Positions 40,041 to 51,893 of a stretch of DNA of 64,000 nucleotides are shown piece after piece. Numbering within the stretch: position 1 is the stretch's first letter; the number at the start of each line of letters is the position of its first letter. The notes below the pieces were generated by a model. It made no database searches. It saw only the letters and a list, made by a program, of their open reading frames with translations, and had not been told where the DNA came from. Source of the stretch: Acanthosoma haemorrhoidale (lineage: Eukaryota; Arthropoda; Insecta; Hemiptera; Acanthosomatidae); the NCBI GenBank assembly GCA_930367205.1, contig OV884011.1, positions 43,971,754 to 44,035,753 on the forward strand. The letters run 5' to 3'. A program made the translations under genes and the position numbers.

Positions 40041-41045
40041 TGACAAGAACAGGTATAAAGAATATTTTAGATAAAAAGAGACACATTAACGAATTAGAAA
40101 TGGCTTTAATGATTATCATATGACAAAAGAAGTCTATGGACACCTTCTACACTATAATGGTGATCCGAATAATTTAATAACATTCATTAAACCACTAGAA
40201 AAAATATATTCGACAGTATGTAACGAAACTATCACTAATAGAATACATAATGAACAAAGACTCATACAAATAGCTCTTTCAAGACTCAATGGTGTCGCGC
40301 AACAATTATGCATGTAGGAAAATTTCTTATCAATTAACGACTTAGAATTACATTTAATAAATCACTTTAAGGACAGTCGGATAGCATACTAATTGACACA
40401 TCTATATGTAATAAACAACAAGAAATATTATCACAAAAGGCACTAATTGTAGACTACGTTATTAGAAATTTACCATCAAGACTTATGGACGCACTCAAGA
40501 ATTTTATTATTAACAACCTGGTACAAATGAAAAACGTTTTATATGATAACTGTAGGATCATAATGGAAGACATGTATCCTCAAGGAAACACTAACATCAG
40601 TCAACAAGAATACCGACCTAGACAAAACTTCACACAAAAGAATTATAGGAGAAATGACTGTAATGGGCAACAATTTAAACCCCGACAGTACCAAAATAAA
40701 TCTAGAATGAATTATCAACAAAACAATGAATTTGAACATAGCAATAACTATCAGCAACGTTATGAACCCCGTCAGAACTTTAGAAATAATCAACAGCGAG
40801 TTAACTTTCAAAGACCTCAACAAACATCATTCCCATCACAACCCTTCAATCCTCATTCACAAAACACCGTGTCAATGCGAACTGTTCGAAGTAACGATGT
40901 GCATCACTTAGAAGAACCTCGCCCACTAGAACAAGAGAACGAAACATTGAAACAGAGAGGTAAATACTTGGAGGACAAACTTGAACATTTTTTTAGGACT
41001 AGGCAAACCACAACCGTCCCCCAACATCAACTAAAACTGGTATAA
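40041..41045 (+). pseudogene. Errantivirus-like gag relic, copy c
   Basis: HLLHYNGDPNNLITFIKPLE near 40141, RIHNEQRLIQIALSRLNG near 40245, a stop and a deletion near 40318-40390, then 40485-41045 open: RIIMEDMYPQGNTNISQQEY, an N/Q/R-rich part and a coiled-coil-like end EQENETLKQRGKYLEDKLEH. No zinc knuckle. Capsid-type protein inferred from position between PBS and protease. Confidence 0.72.
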
Positions 41046-41700
41046 GAAACTCCACCATTTACTGACTTACTTGGAGACAATTGGTTAATAGACACAGGGT
41101 CAGAAATTAACTACATACACCCATGTTCCGTACTCATAGGAACTGAAATCAAGTCGGAAGATTTCATAATGGTAACACCAGCTGGTAGCGACAATGGCAA
41201 TGGCTCAGTCATTCTAAATTGGGCACCAAGATTGGGTTTGACCCATGATCTATTAGTTAAGTTTAAAGATAATACAACTAAAGATAATAAAATAAAATCA
41301 TCACATGACTTAACCTTAGTAGAACTTGATGATATGGAAACAGGAGTAGACTTAGACAGATTAATAGAAGCAACACCCGATGACTCAGAAGAATACAATC
41401 AAACTTTACCAGAACCTAACCCAGAAGCCATGGAAGGCGAAAATAGTATAGTAGCTACACAGCACTCCGAAGACTCTAGTAACGAACAAATTTTTATAGC
41501 CCCTGACAACAAAGCAATAAATGGTGAAAAACACCAAATTATAATAACCAGAGGACATAAAAACGTATAATTTACCAAACTAATTAAACCCAAATTTATG
41601 GTAACACCTAAACCATAAAAACCTTTTGAAGATTTAATGATAAAAACTACTACCCATCGAAAACATAATAATCCTTATAAACCCGACCTCGTAAGAAACA
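41046..41700 (+). pseudogene. Protease and pol remnants of the errantivirus-like element
   Basis: Just after gag, LLGDNWLIDTGSEINYIHP holds the aspartic-protease D-T-G. The frame closes and re-opens at 41169-41570 (TPAGSDNGNGSVILNWAPRL). At about 41590 KPKFMVTPKP, a stop, and KPFEDLM (integrase) jump straight to the integrase tail codons KTTTHRKHNNPYKP, so RT, RNase H and most of integrase are deleted. Confidence 0.65.
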
Positions 41701-42466
41701 TCTGACACACCGGAAATATATTTCACATAACAATAAAGAACTTACTGACATCCCTAGGGATCGAACCATGCTACATAACACCTTATCACCCCAATTGATA
41801 CTGACAGTTACTCACAATAGCTGCTAATAATAATAATAGTAATCATAATAAAATCATGGAAGTAATGAACGGTATAGGTAGGACCCAATATGCTATTAAC
41901 CTAACCGAACTATACGAAACGGACTCATTCATTACATCATACAATTGCCAAAGAAAGGACCAAAATTAAGTTCAATCTATCTTTTACCTGCACCTGTACG
42001 AAATAACAATAATGTAATAATCACTATAGTACCAAACAATTTAACCGAATTAATTATTACATGATATGTATTTAATTCTGTACAATATACAAGAAAACTT
42101 TGTTGTAACTTTTAACTATATAACATCCAACTCATTTTGTTTTTTAACATTAAAAATATTAGCAATGATTGCATATCTAACGCATTGCATAAAAACTTAG
42201 ATGAATGTATCACCACAACTATTGTACTACACCTTTCATTCATTATTACGATTTTATAGATGTATATTTAACTTCTAATTTAGCATAAGTATACACTGTA
42301 AGCAATAGTACCTTACCTATACACTTACCCTTCTCCTATATTATTAAGTTAGATATTAATGAAATAATTTATAACCCAAATTGAGAAAATTGTATTTAGA
42401 AACTAATGTATTGTCTACAAAACGTGTTATTTCTAAATATCACCATCCTGCCCAGGAGTTCAGGAA
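41700..42466 (+). pseudogene. Decayed env-like region
   Basis: Fragments on the plus strand near 41810-42050 correspond to the reversed copy at 43430-43780 (shared ttgccaaagaaaggaccaaaa and cctgcacctgtac blocks). The position, between integrase remnants and the polypurine tract, is that of env in errantiviruses. Heavily broken; no signal peptide or complete domain can be read. Confidence 0.45.
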
Positions 42467-42480
42467 TTAAAAACGGGAGA
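42467..42480 (+). promoter_or_regulatory. Polypurine tract of the errantivirus-like element
   Basis: taaaaacgggaga abuts the 3' LTR. The reversed copy has the same tract at 43066-43080. Confidence 0.7.
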
Positions 42481-42844
42481 AGTTATATAATGCTAAGAAT
42501 ATTATAATCCTAATATTATATATAAGGCTAAAAGCCCCTTCTAGTGTATACCAGCCTTGGGACTTCATGGAAGTCACTGGTGTTTCTTGTTATTTTTATA
42601 GTAAGCGACCGCATCCCTCCCACTTCCTGAAATAACCATTCTCATATTCACATATGTATCAGCTTTAGTTCCAGTCCCCACTAGTTCACAGTTGTCTCCC
42701 AGACACTCGTCAATAAATACCCGACCGAGTTTGTAGTAACATAACTCTTAATGTTTGTATATACCGGTGTTTTGCTTGTACTTCATAATAAAGCGTTTCG
42801 TTCATTTCTTTTAAAATACTCTCCTCTACAAACATTATTTAACT
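42481..42844 (+). repeat. Errantivirus-like 3' LTR (family E), 364 bp
   Basis: agttatataatgctaagaat ... ttatttaact, with aataaagcg near 42787. The longest plus-strand copy of the family here. Confidence 0.82.
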
Positions 42845-43065
42845 AAGTACAAGCAAAACACAAATATTAAGAGTTACGTTACTACACACTACTGGGTGGA
42901 ATGTGTGGGAACAAGTGGGTTCTGGGTATTGGGAGGGAGGTCTTGAAGGGATGCGGTTGCTTATTTAAAAATATCAGTGACTCCCATGAAGTCACGAGGC
43001 AGGTATACGTTCTGCTCAACCCCCTTCTACTTTTAGCATTATAATATTCTTAGCATTATATAACT
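42845..43065 (-). repeat. Truncated errantivirus-like LTR, minus orientation
   Basis: Starts inside the LTR (gtacaagcaaaacac) and ends gcattatataact at 43065, next to the reversed polypurine tract. It is the 3' LTR of the inverted element to the right, joined tail to tail with the LTR at 42481. Confidence 0.75.
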
Positions 43066-43429
43066 TCTTCCGTTTTTAATTTCTTAATTCCTGGACAGGA
43101 TGGTGATATTAATAAATAACATGTTTTATAGACAATAGATTAGTTCCTAAATACAATTTTCTCAATTTGGTTACAAATAATTTCCTTAGTATCTAACTTA
43201 ATAATAGAGGAGAAGGGTGAGTGTATAGGTAAGGTACTATAGCTTACAATGAATACATATGATAAATTAAAAGTTACATTTTGAAAGGAGTAGGAGTTAC
43301 AATAGTTGTGGTGATACATTCATCTAAGTTTTTATGCAATGTGTTAGATATGCAATCCTTGCTAATATTCGTAATGTTAATACAAAATGAGTTGGATTTT
43401 ATATAGTTACATGCTCCAACAGAGGTTTC

Positions 43430-43944
43430 TTATATATTGTACATAATTAAATTGTTTGGTACTATAGTGGTTATTACATTATTGTCCTTTTGTACAGGCG
43501 CAGGTAAAAGATAGATTGAACTTAGTTTTGGTCCTTTCTTTGGTAATTGTATGATGTAATGAATGAGTCCGTTTCGTATAGCACATAAAATTTTACTTGT
43601 TAACCGAATGATTTCCAAGTCTTGTGATTGGTTGGTCATCAATTAAGTCGGTATGTTTTATCATGTAAGCATGAAGGATTCCCATTCTGCATGTTTTTAA
43701 AGACTGTTTTATGTCTAGTATTACTTCCGTGATTTTATTATTATTATCAGCAGCTATTGTGAGTGACACTGTCAGTATCAATGTCCATCAGTTCACCATC
43801 TGAAACATTTTGTTCTTGTGGCATAAAATGTCTCTTTTTGCTTTTTCTTTTTGTAACTACATTATCTGTGTGTACTTTTATTATTTTGTTACGTTTGTCA
43901 ATGAAAGGTATAACAGGTTTCCGTCCTTTGTTCTTGTTATTCAT
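43430..43944 (-). pseudogene. Env-like fragments (errantivirus type)
   Basis: Minus-strand frames 43944-43747, 43781-43593 and 43642-43430 overlap in different frames, showing frameshifts. Visible: ITEVILDIKQSLKTCRMGIL with HAYMIKH, then NGLIHYIIQLPKKGPKLSSI and YLLPAP. The spacing of an Ile/Leu-rich helix followed by a P-x-x-x-x-x-Y-x-L-x-P block is reminiscent of the C-terminal half of insect errantivirus env. Family assignment rests on position and this pattern; not certain. Clearly non-functional. Confidence 0.45.
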
Positions 43945-43984
43945 TTAACGTAGAGTTTGTCGTTTTCTATTTCGGGGTCTTCTC

Positions 43985-45000
43985 GTTTTTTATTCAGTTT
44001 GTCCGTTCTTTGTTATGTTTCGTTAGTAATGCTTTTTCTAATATTACATTTTGGTGTATGTCTTAGAGTTATCGTTTAGTTTCTCACGAGGTCGTTTAAT
44101 ATTGTTAGCACGCGATTTCTTTGTTTCATTTTTATCTCTATATTTTATTACCGGTTTATAAGAATTATTATGCTTTCGATGGGTAGTAGTTTTTATCATT
44201 AATTGTTCATTAGAAATTGTCGGAATGTCTTCCCGATTTTGGTTTAGTTTTTCTCTTCGATCAGTCTTTTCTTTTATTATTTTTGTCTTTACTAAGTCAT
44301 TTATTGGGCGTTTATCATCATGATATTTTTCAACATATTCTTCTTTTATTGATACTTGTTGGTTATTTTGCTTAGTTATTACAAACGTTATCTCGTCAGG
44401 AGTCATGCCTAGTTTTTCATTTAAGGCACTGTTGTATGCAACAGTTGCTAAAGAAAGTTTGCTAGTTAGCATCTTATTAGTTAATTTTTGATTATTTAAT
44501 GTCCTTCATAAGTGGATTAATGTGCTGTGTGCATGGTTCAAAAGTCCTAAAGAATTTGAGTTATTAGGTGTTACATAAATTGGTTCTATTCCATTTGTTT
44601 CAAGGAAGTTACTAACTAAGTTATTTTCAAACTCTCTTCCGTTGTCCATTCATATAGAATTTGGTGTCGGGTAATGTTCTAAGTATTGTTTTATAACGTC
44701 ACATATATTTGTACTTGTTATACTTTCACGGTTCTTGTGAATAGTATTTTTGAAAAAGTATCGATTAAAGTGATTATGTATTGTTTTTCGTAATGTAAAG
44801 TATTAAACATTAAATCTTCAAAAGGTTTTTCTGGTTTAGGTGTTACCATAAATTTAGGTTTAATTGGTTTCCTTTTATTTTTAGTTAGCATGCATTTGTT
44901 AATATAACCTGTAATAATTTCTTCCATAGAAGGGAAATAATATTGTTTTCTTAATTTGACATAAGTCTCAATTACTCCTTTGTGTGAGGTCTTTCCTGTT
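43985..45000 (-). pseudogene. Gypsy/errantivirus-like integrase relic
   Basis: From 44927 down: IITGYINKCMLTKNKRKPIK, KPEKPFEDLMFNTL and LIDTFSKILF (first catalytic Asp region), then frameshifted core, then the open 142-codon C-terminus 44472-44044 with AYNSALNEKLGMTPDEITFV and VKTKIIKEKTDRREKLN. Upstream (44990) the H-H part of the zinc finger is only weakly visible. A closer homologue of the relic at 25430-26120 than of the fragment at 45270. Confidence 0.72.
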
Positions 45001-45269
45001 TGATAATTATAAATAATCTTGTTTTGTTCGTCCTTATATGTTACATTTAGTAAATGATTTTTGTATCTTTTTAAATTAAAAGACAGAGAACAGCAGCTGG
45101 AAGTGACGCTGGCCTATCACCAAGGAAAAACGAACCACCGTGGAAACGGAAAGGTCAGGAAACGTTGCGGCGGAGGTACTTTTGGTGGGGAATAAAAAGG
45201 GCATACAAGAAATGATAGGGGCATGTGCAGTTTGTCTCACTACGAAGTATGACAGACATCCGCCACGGG

Positions 45270-45860
45270 GGCGATAAGAAGAATCGCCCACCGCCGAGCG
45301 CCTTACAAGTGGATACCTTCACTTGGAGGGGGTATAAGTGGGTTACCATAAACGACATCTTTAGCAAGGTGGCCATGGTGCACCCTGTGATCAGACGCGG
45401 TAATGCTGGCATTAAATACCTGTTTCCAGTTTTACGGAGTACCAGACCGGATCGTGTCGGATGGGGGCAGAGAATTCGACAATGCTAACATCCGGAAAGA
45501 AATGAAGACTCTCAATGTTTCTTGGCACCTTAATACCCCAGGGCACCCTAAGAGTAGAGGGGGGATAGAAAGTAGAGGGGACCTCAAAGTCCGGGATCGA
45601 ATGGGGGAACTTAAAATCGGGACTATCGTCTATAAAAAACTAGGGTCGAATAGGAACAGAGCTGGTACGATATGAGGGCCCATTTAAAGTGGTCGTGATT
45701 AGGGAACACAACGTCGTGACAATTGAGGGTCTACGACCCCCTAAGAAGCGGCGAAATGTCCACATAGAACAGTTAAAACTTCCACTAGGGGGGGAGGTTG
45801 TAGGCCAGGAAAGAGCTGGTTTGTCCTCGCCCCATACACGCGAGGAACATTGTAAATAGT
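45270..45860 (+). pseudogene. Integrase fragment of a second Gypsy-like element
   Basis: Plus strand, at least two frameshifts. LQVDTFTWRGYKWVTINDIF (first Asp, second half of the core strand), FYGVPDRIVSDGGREFDNAN (second Asp), then LNTPGHPKSRGGIESRG where the Glu is followed by a deletion, and the C-terminal SH3-like part IGTIVYKKLG ... GPFKVVVIREHNVVTIEGL. More GC-rich than the surrounding family E relics and clearly a different lineage; it interrupts the family E element. Confidence 0.75.
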
Positions 45861-45920
45861 AATAGTTATGTGATTTTTCCCACAGAAGTATTGTTGTTTT
45901 TTTCAAAGTTCAAAGTTTTC

Positions 45921-46268
45921 TGTTATGTTTTTTTTTACAAGTGACAGTTGGTCTTTAAGTTTCATACGATTAGAGCTTACTGTAAGGGATTACAGGCTGT
46001 GTACGGGCGGAGCAGGCCTTTGCTCCCTTGTAACATTAGCGGGGCGGTATGTAGCAAAAATAGACTAAGACGTCCGAGTGTTGGACTTCAAAGTTTGCGA
46101 ATGGGTGTTCGTAACTGGTGGGGGGAGTTAAGTCCAGGGGCCGCTAGTGCCCAGCCTTAATCCCCAAACATATGTTATCTGTATATGTTTACGTGTAATA
46201 CCTATAGATGGAGGTAACTTGGAATAAATAAAGCAGTCTTGTGACAACTTTCGATCTGTGATTTCATT
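45921..46268 (+). repeat. Possible 3' LTR of the second Gypsy-like element
   Basis: Starts about tgttatgtttt and ends about tttcattca. It holds an aataaataaagc signal near 46223 followed by a T/G-rich end, the layout of an LTR 3' end. It directly follows the integrase fragment. No partner LTR or target duplication found, so limits are approximate. Confidence 0.4.
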
Positions 46269-47633
46269 CAACCTCTTTTCTTTTTCTTTAAGTTTTTCGT
46301 TGACTGATACACGGTCTTCTACAACTTTAATATATCAAGAGGTGTTTGTAAAATGATTTTCTGGGGTAGACTTGTTAGAGTTTCCCGGCATATTATCTAC
46401 TGCAAACGGTTCAGAATGTACACTATTTGTGAATATTTTTTACCTAAAATTAGAGTTAATGAAACAAAAGCTTTTTTTCCCTTATTGGTGACAAAACATA
46501 ATGCACATTACTGAGAGGGGAAAGGCAATTTGCGAGGGTCAAGATAGAGCTGGTGAAAATGCCATAAGTCAACCCAGAGAAAGAAGGGTAGTAGGTCAAC
46601 ACATAGCCATAGTGACTATGATTAAAACTGTACAAGTTAAATTGAAAATATTAAACAAGGTGTACACGCCAAACATCTGGGTATTTGGATTGAACAAGTG
46701 GACTGTTTGCCACAACAGGGAGATAACGAAAGAATTTCGTTTACCTCTGTCTAGCGTCTCTGCCAACAATGTTCCTCTTACTTCTCGTTATTGGGGCTTG
46801 GCACATAACCGCTTGACACTACCTTCAAGTTATATAATAACAAGCTAATAGAACGGGAAAACAAAACCTTGTGACTAAGGCTTCTGATATATGGCCATGA
46901 AAGGATGTGGTGGTTTAGAGCAGGATTGAAATCAAACTCCACATTAACATATAAACTTGCGAATATGTGATCTATGAGCTACAATCCAGCAGTCCCGGCT
47001 TAGCAATGCCTGAAGAGTCGGAGGCCCAACATGGTAGTGCTCCAAAATAAGACCTGTCAAATGGCTCTTTGGAAGTACCAGTGGATGTTTTGCTGACCAA
47101 GACAACAATGAGACAAACAGTCACCCACCCTTAAACACCACTATACATCCAATATCTTGTGAATCAAGTCCAAGTCCAAGTCTGAAATAATTGGAACACA
47201 AATATTTTCAGAAGATTGAGTTGAAAGGCATGAGACAAATGACGGACTACTGCTCAACCATTTGTGAAGGGAAATCTACCGCCAGTGCAGAATTGCGTTA
47301 GCTCCCTCTGCAGCACTCTCCTCAGATTCAGAACCTGAGACTATCACCAACATGCATTTCCTTGTGCAAGATGTGTGATGCTTCAGGATATCGATCCCCT
47401 TCAGAAGAAGATGAATGAACAACCAAGCAAATTGCCTGAAAGGGGGCTGACGTGATGCCATAAGTAACAGTAAGTAAATTATCATACCTAGGAAGGGCTC
47501 AGTGGCCACCTAAGACACCACACCAGTGTCGGACATGACTGCACAAGTGTCAGGAAGTGAGCTCTTAAAGACATAAGTGAACACTGTGGTGAGAGCAGCA
47601 GGGCGAGTTTTTAATAGAGGCTATACAATAATA
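46269..47633. other. No supported gene
   Basis: 46269-46490 may be more minus-strand pol of the inverted element (VEDRVSVNEKLKEKEK). The ORF 46501-46848 (115 codons) has no recognisable motif and normal background composition; not called as a gene. Confidence 0.4.
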
Positions 47634-48891
47634 TCAGGTTGGCCAAAAAGTCCGTTCGGTTTTTTAAGCGAAAATAAGACACAACTTTTAAACACAAAGC
47701 GATTTATTCAATCAATGATATAATTGCCGTTTTGTTCTAGTATCTTCTGCCATCTCATGGGCAGATTCATAATTCCATGCTTAAAGAATTTCCTGTCTTT
47801 ACTGAAAAAAAAAATTTCCAAGTGGATTTTTACATCTTCTTCAGAGTTGAAGGTCTGTCCATTCAATGAATTTTGAAGAGACCGAAACAGGTGGAAATCT
47901 GAAGGTGCAAGGTCGGAGGGATATGGAGGGTGCGGCAAAACTTCCCAGCCAAGCTCCAGTAACTTCTGCCACGTCTGCAAAGAAGTGTGCGGTCTGGCAT
48001 TGTGATGGAAGACAATCCCCTTAGGGTTGGCTAGTTCTGGTGGATCGCTGCATTTAATTTGTCCAGCTGGTCACAGTACACATCCGAATTGATGGTCCTA
48101 TTCGTAAAAGACAACACCCCTCCAATCCCACCAAATTGAGAGCATAACCTTCTCTGGGTGAAGTGCTGCTTTGGGGGTTGTTTGTGGTAATTCGCTGCGC
48201 TTCGCCCATGAGCGTTTGCGCTCCACATTGTTATAGACAAACCACTTTTCGTCCCCTGTCATCATTCTCTTCAAAAAAGGATCTTTTTCTTCACGTTTCC
48301 ACTACGAATTGCAGATGGAAATCCTTTGGGCGAGGTTAGCCTCACTAAGTTGATGGGGAACCCAAACATCGAGCCTGCTCACGTAGCTAAAATGATGCAA
48401 GATGGTTTTCAACACTCGATTTGGATATTTTGAGGATAAATGCGATCTCCCTAGTTGTATAACGGGGATCGGTGTCGACTAATTCCTTCACTTTGTCGCT
48501 GTTAATCTCAGTTGGCCGGCCAGAGCGAGGTGCGTCTTGAATCGAAAAATTTCCCGATCGAAATCTTCAAAACCACTTCTGGCACACACGTTCTGTAACA
48601 GCATCCACTCCGTATACAGCGCATATCTTCCTGCAAGTTTCCAATGCTTTCTTGCCTTTTTTTTAAATAAAAAAGCATGAGGTGTCGATAATGTTCGTTT
48701 TGGTTTTCCATTTTCAGTATGATCCTAAACACAAAAAATACAATCAGTCTAGTCGGAATTTCGCGTCTACGTTGAAGTGTCTAGTATCTGATGAGAGCGA
48801 ACTCGCAAGGGACAGACTGAAGTTAGCTACATATTAGACTTCTTGAAGTTTTGTGACGACAAAAACCGAACGGACTTTTTAGCCAACCCAT
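47634..48891 (-). mobile_element. Mariner element (type B), full length but decayed
   Basis: Inverted ends ggttggccaaaaagtccgtt (47638) and its match ending 48888, flanked by TA. 1,258 bp, the usual full mariner length. Transposase runs on the minus strand from ATG 48711 (MENQNEHYRHLML) to the stop at 47708. Confidence 0.92.
47708..48732 (-). pseudogene. Mariner transposase, frameshifted
   Basis: N-terminus MENQNEHYRHLMLFYLKK; helix-turn-helix and middle parts are spread over several frames (48508-48732, 48031-48240). The C-terminus 47708-47980 is intact: HPPYPSDLAPSDFHLFRSLQ contains the last Asp of the D-D34-D triad, ending RWQKILEQNGNYIID. Multiple frameshifts mean no function. Confidence 0.85.
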
Positions 48892-50142
48892 TACAACAGA
48901 GAATGATGAGGATTTACAACGATAAGTGGATTCACACTCACTTACTCTATGATTCAAGCTCAAACAATTAAAACATAAACCAAATTTTTTAACAGTTTGA
49001 TGACATCTTCAAAAATTTATTACAATAAATAATCTTATGAGCTTGATACCAAGTCTGGCAATTTTCAATATGAGTAGAGCCAAAGAGACTGAACTTTCCG
49101 AGTTCTAATTTATTTGTATATAGGCTTAGGTGAAACAGGATGACTATTTGTATTTGGTTTTTCAAAACAAAATGATTGAGTCTACAAAACAACAAAGCAT
49201 CTTACATGAAACTATTTGATAAATTAAAATGATCTGAATAAAACTTGTTCATAATATAAATTAAACTGGAGGATATTACATCAAATTTATATTCTTTCAT
49301 TTTTTTTGTAAAGCAAACAAGTGTGAACACCATAAAAACTAGTCGAGTATTAAGAGCTCCAAGTTATAAAAATATATATTCTTATACTAAATGTATTTAG
49401 ATAGTAAATTATAAAAAAAAAAATGGAGGAGCATGTTTTAAAGCAAAGTTAAATGAGCAACTAGAAATGATTTCAGCGGGTATATTAAAATGAGACAAGA
49501 GCATTTGGCTGAACAAAGGAGAACAAAGAGCAATTAACTAAAATTTTAATTATTATTAATGATTAATAATCTGACTTGAAAGATCACAAATTGCAATATA
49601 TATTTCTAAGTTTACTATATATGTTTTCATTTATTATTTTTTCCCCGAGACCTCATTTGATTTTAACAAACAATAATAATAATATACTAAAATGCTTTTA
49701 AATTGACAGGCTTTAAATAATAGGAACTATATTAAAACAAGAGTATATTTAATTTGAGCATTTCACTTAATAAAATATATCGCCTTTATCTTTCGTACTT
49801 CAACAGAAGGTAAATTATGAAATTGGATATAAAATTTAAATATAGATATAAATTGTATCTCTTTATATAATAAAATCTGTATTGAAAATATAATACAATA
49901 AATATACAATTGCTAAAATGTTCAGTAGTTCAGCGGAGCAGATTAGTATTAGATTGTTTCAAGTCTTTTGGATTTTCTGCTTCGAACCTTACCTGACAGT
50001 TAGGAAACATCTGAAAAAACACACAAAATTAATTTTTGTATACAATAAAAAATATCAGTTTTTAAACCTACCTAAAGTGTCTATAAAATTACATGTATAA
50101 TCAGTACTAAGGTATTAAAACAGCCAAATCTCCTTGTCGAGA
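48892..50142. other. AT-rich intergenic, nothing seen
   Basis: No coding signal or repeat that I can support. Confidence 0.5.
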
Positions 50143-50735
50143 TAGTAAGGGGGATGTCCGCCGCAGACTAGGGTCTCTACAACCCAGCCGCTGTCCAAAG
50201 GGCATCAAGAAAGGGATAAAATGGGTAAACCTGTGGTCTTTGACCTTCGCTGGCAGCCTAGTTGATTCCTATTGATCTGACTCCATAAGATCTTAGAAGG
50301 TGTACCCCGACAGTGCACGATGTTCAGAAGAATAGGTATAGGGTAGGTATTATAGATAGTTTATGTGGTCTAGGAATGACCATGAATTCATACTCGGTAT
50401 CTAAGGGTAGGAGAAAACCGTCCGGATCCCAAAGGCGAGTGTGAACGGGAGAGAGGCAGTCCGGATCGCTGGAGATGCTACTAGGTAAGGTTTGTAGGGC
50501 CCCAGAGATTGTCATCCGCATGGAAGAGATCTCTTCCAAAGAGGTGCTAGTTTTAGCAAGACAAAGGCAGAGAACCCCATTAGGAAGGTGTGGGGTCTGG
50601 CAAAGCCGGACTAAAACATAGCAAGTTTAGGGAAGAGAGATGCATAGGTAGTTCAATAATAAAGCCATGGTTCAAGTATAGCAGCAAGCGCCAGTGCAGA
50701 GAGAGAAGTGTTCACTTCAGGTGCCGGGTTCGAAA
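50143..50735 (-). repeat. Truncated LTR of family S, copy 3
   Basis: Aligns with 19130-19705 and 28715-29650 (ccgccgc...gctagggtc; ccgacagtgcac; gaattcatactcggtatct; gccagtgcagagagagaagt). More diverged than the other two; both ends are missing. Has a short gagagagaag where copy 2 has 359 bp of GA. Confidence 0.75.
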
Positions 50736-51287
50736 TGAATGAAAAAATTTCTGAATCTTAGCCTATTTAGGCAGGTCAGAGGCTAGGCTATGTCCGCGCC
50801 TAGTGAGCTCCCATGTCGTGAACCAGTTCCCCTCTCTAACTGACATCTAAGGTTTTTATTATTACAATATGGAAACGTATGCGGGTGTTTTCTGGTACAA
50901 GAGGGGAACTTCTATTTATCTGCGGTGAAGAAGTTGGTAAAACACTTCTATTTAAGCTAACTGCTTCCATTTGTTATTATGGTAACAATATAACAACCTA
51001 CTTTATGTAAACAAACTTCAGTCAAATTTGTTCTGTGATCATTAGTACTTGGTACCTAGATGATGCCTGTCCAATCCCTAAGTACCATCAGAAAAGTGTA
51101 TGTACTTGAATTCCATTACAGCTCCTAAACCAGTGAAGACATTCGCATAAAATGAAATTAAAATACTTCTTAATAATTTATGAAATATAAAATGGAGATT
51201 ACAGGTCAAAATATTTTCTTTTTTTTACTCCTTAAACACGTGTAATGGCAATTATTCACCAAATTTTGGGCATATATTAATACCAGT
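50736..51287. other. No gene seen
   Basis: Unassigned sequence between the LTR copy and the piggyBac relic. Confidence 0.4.
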
Positions 51288-51893
51288 TCAGAAGCCTTTG
51301 CAAAAAAAAAGGAATTTCGACTCTTTAAACTTATTCAAAATTATTTTCTGTGGGCTTTGCATACCTGATGAGCAGGCTGCATTCACTTCAGTATCTCGTC
51401 CACTTGGGCATAAGTAGCACTGTTTCCTATTACAAGTTTGATTTCTTAACTTGGAGTTTGGACCAAAGAAAGAGATTCCATCTCTTCTCTCTTCTGCTAT
51501 TTTCACATCAATCTCTTCGTCAGTACCTATTGCATTATAAATGTTTTCCAAGACTTTCTTCTTCATCTCTAGCACCTTTTTAGACCGAGTGTTTAGAAAG
51601 GATTGGCCGTTCAATATTCTTTTGATGGCTGCTCAAAAAATAACTTACTTAGTGTCATCTAAAATAATTGCCATTTTTTGTAAGTAACCTCGTTTCCACT
51701 CTGGGTGAATGTTTACCCAGAGAACACATGCATTCTTTGCAGCTACATCAATCATGTTCATATAAAAACTATTGGCCGTCTGGTTGTTTGTCTCTTGCAA
51801 GTATTTTTTTTCCTTCATAAGTTTATTAATCAGAACCAGAATATTGAAATTAATTGGCTCTAAAGAAGGCACGGTATTCACATAAATTGACAA
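51288..51893 (-). pseudogene. PiggyBac-type transposase relic
   Basis: Minus strand, two frames. 51893-51645 has NSFYMNMIDVAAKNACVLWV, matching the helix after the catalytic domain in piggyBac transposases. 51614-51288 has NRKQCYLCPSGRDTEVNAAC, the C-terminal cysteine-rich domain. The catalytic DDD part upstream was not seen. Ends with TTAA duplications were not identified. A dead fragment. Confidence 0.7.

Larger units (their letters stand above)
39154..42844 (+). mobile_element. Errantivirus-like LTR element, internally deleted
   Basis: 5' LTR 39154-39290 (itself shortened to 137 bp), PBS, leader with an intron-like block, gag, protease, fragments of integrase and env-like sequence, polypurine tract and 3' LTR 42481-42844. 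Reverse transcriptase and RNase H are missing. Old and non-autonomous. Several stops per domain. Confidence 0.75.
43066..45060 (-). mobile_element. Inverted 3' half of the errantivirus-like element
   Basis: On the minus strand from 45060 down the order is integrase, integrase tail, env-like region, polypurine tract (43080-43066) and LTR (43065-42845), the normal order of pol-env-LTR. gag, protease and RT are not present. It points toward the plus-strand element to its left. Confidence 0.72.

Noticed and set aside
45076..45412. Minus-strand ORFs over the integrase fragment
   Set aside because: Antisense shadows of the plus-strand integrase frames.
46501..46848. 115-codon plus-strand ORF
   Set aside because: No motif, no splice or repeat context, and background composition; likely chance.
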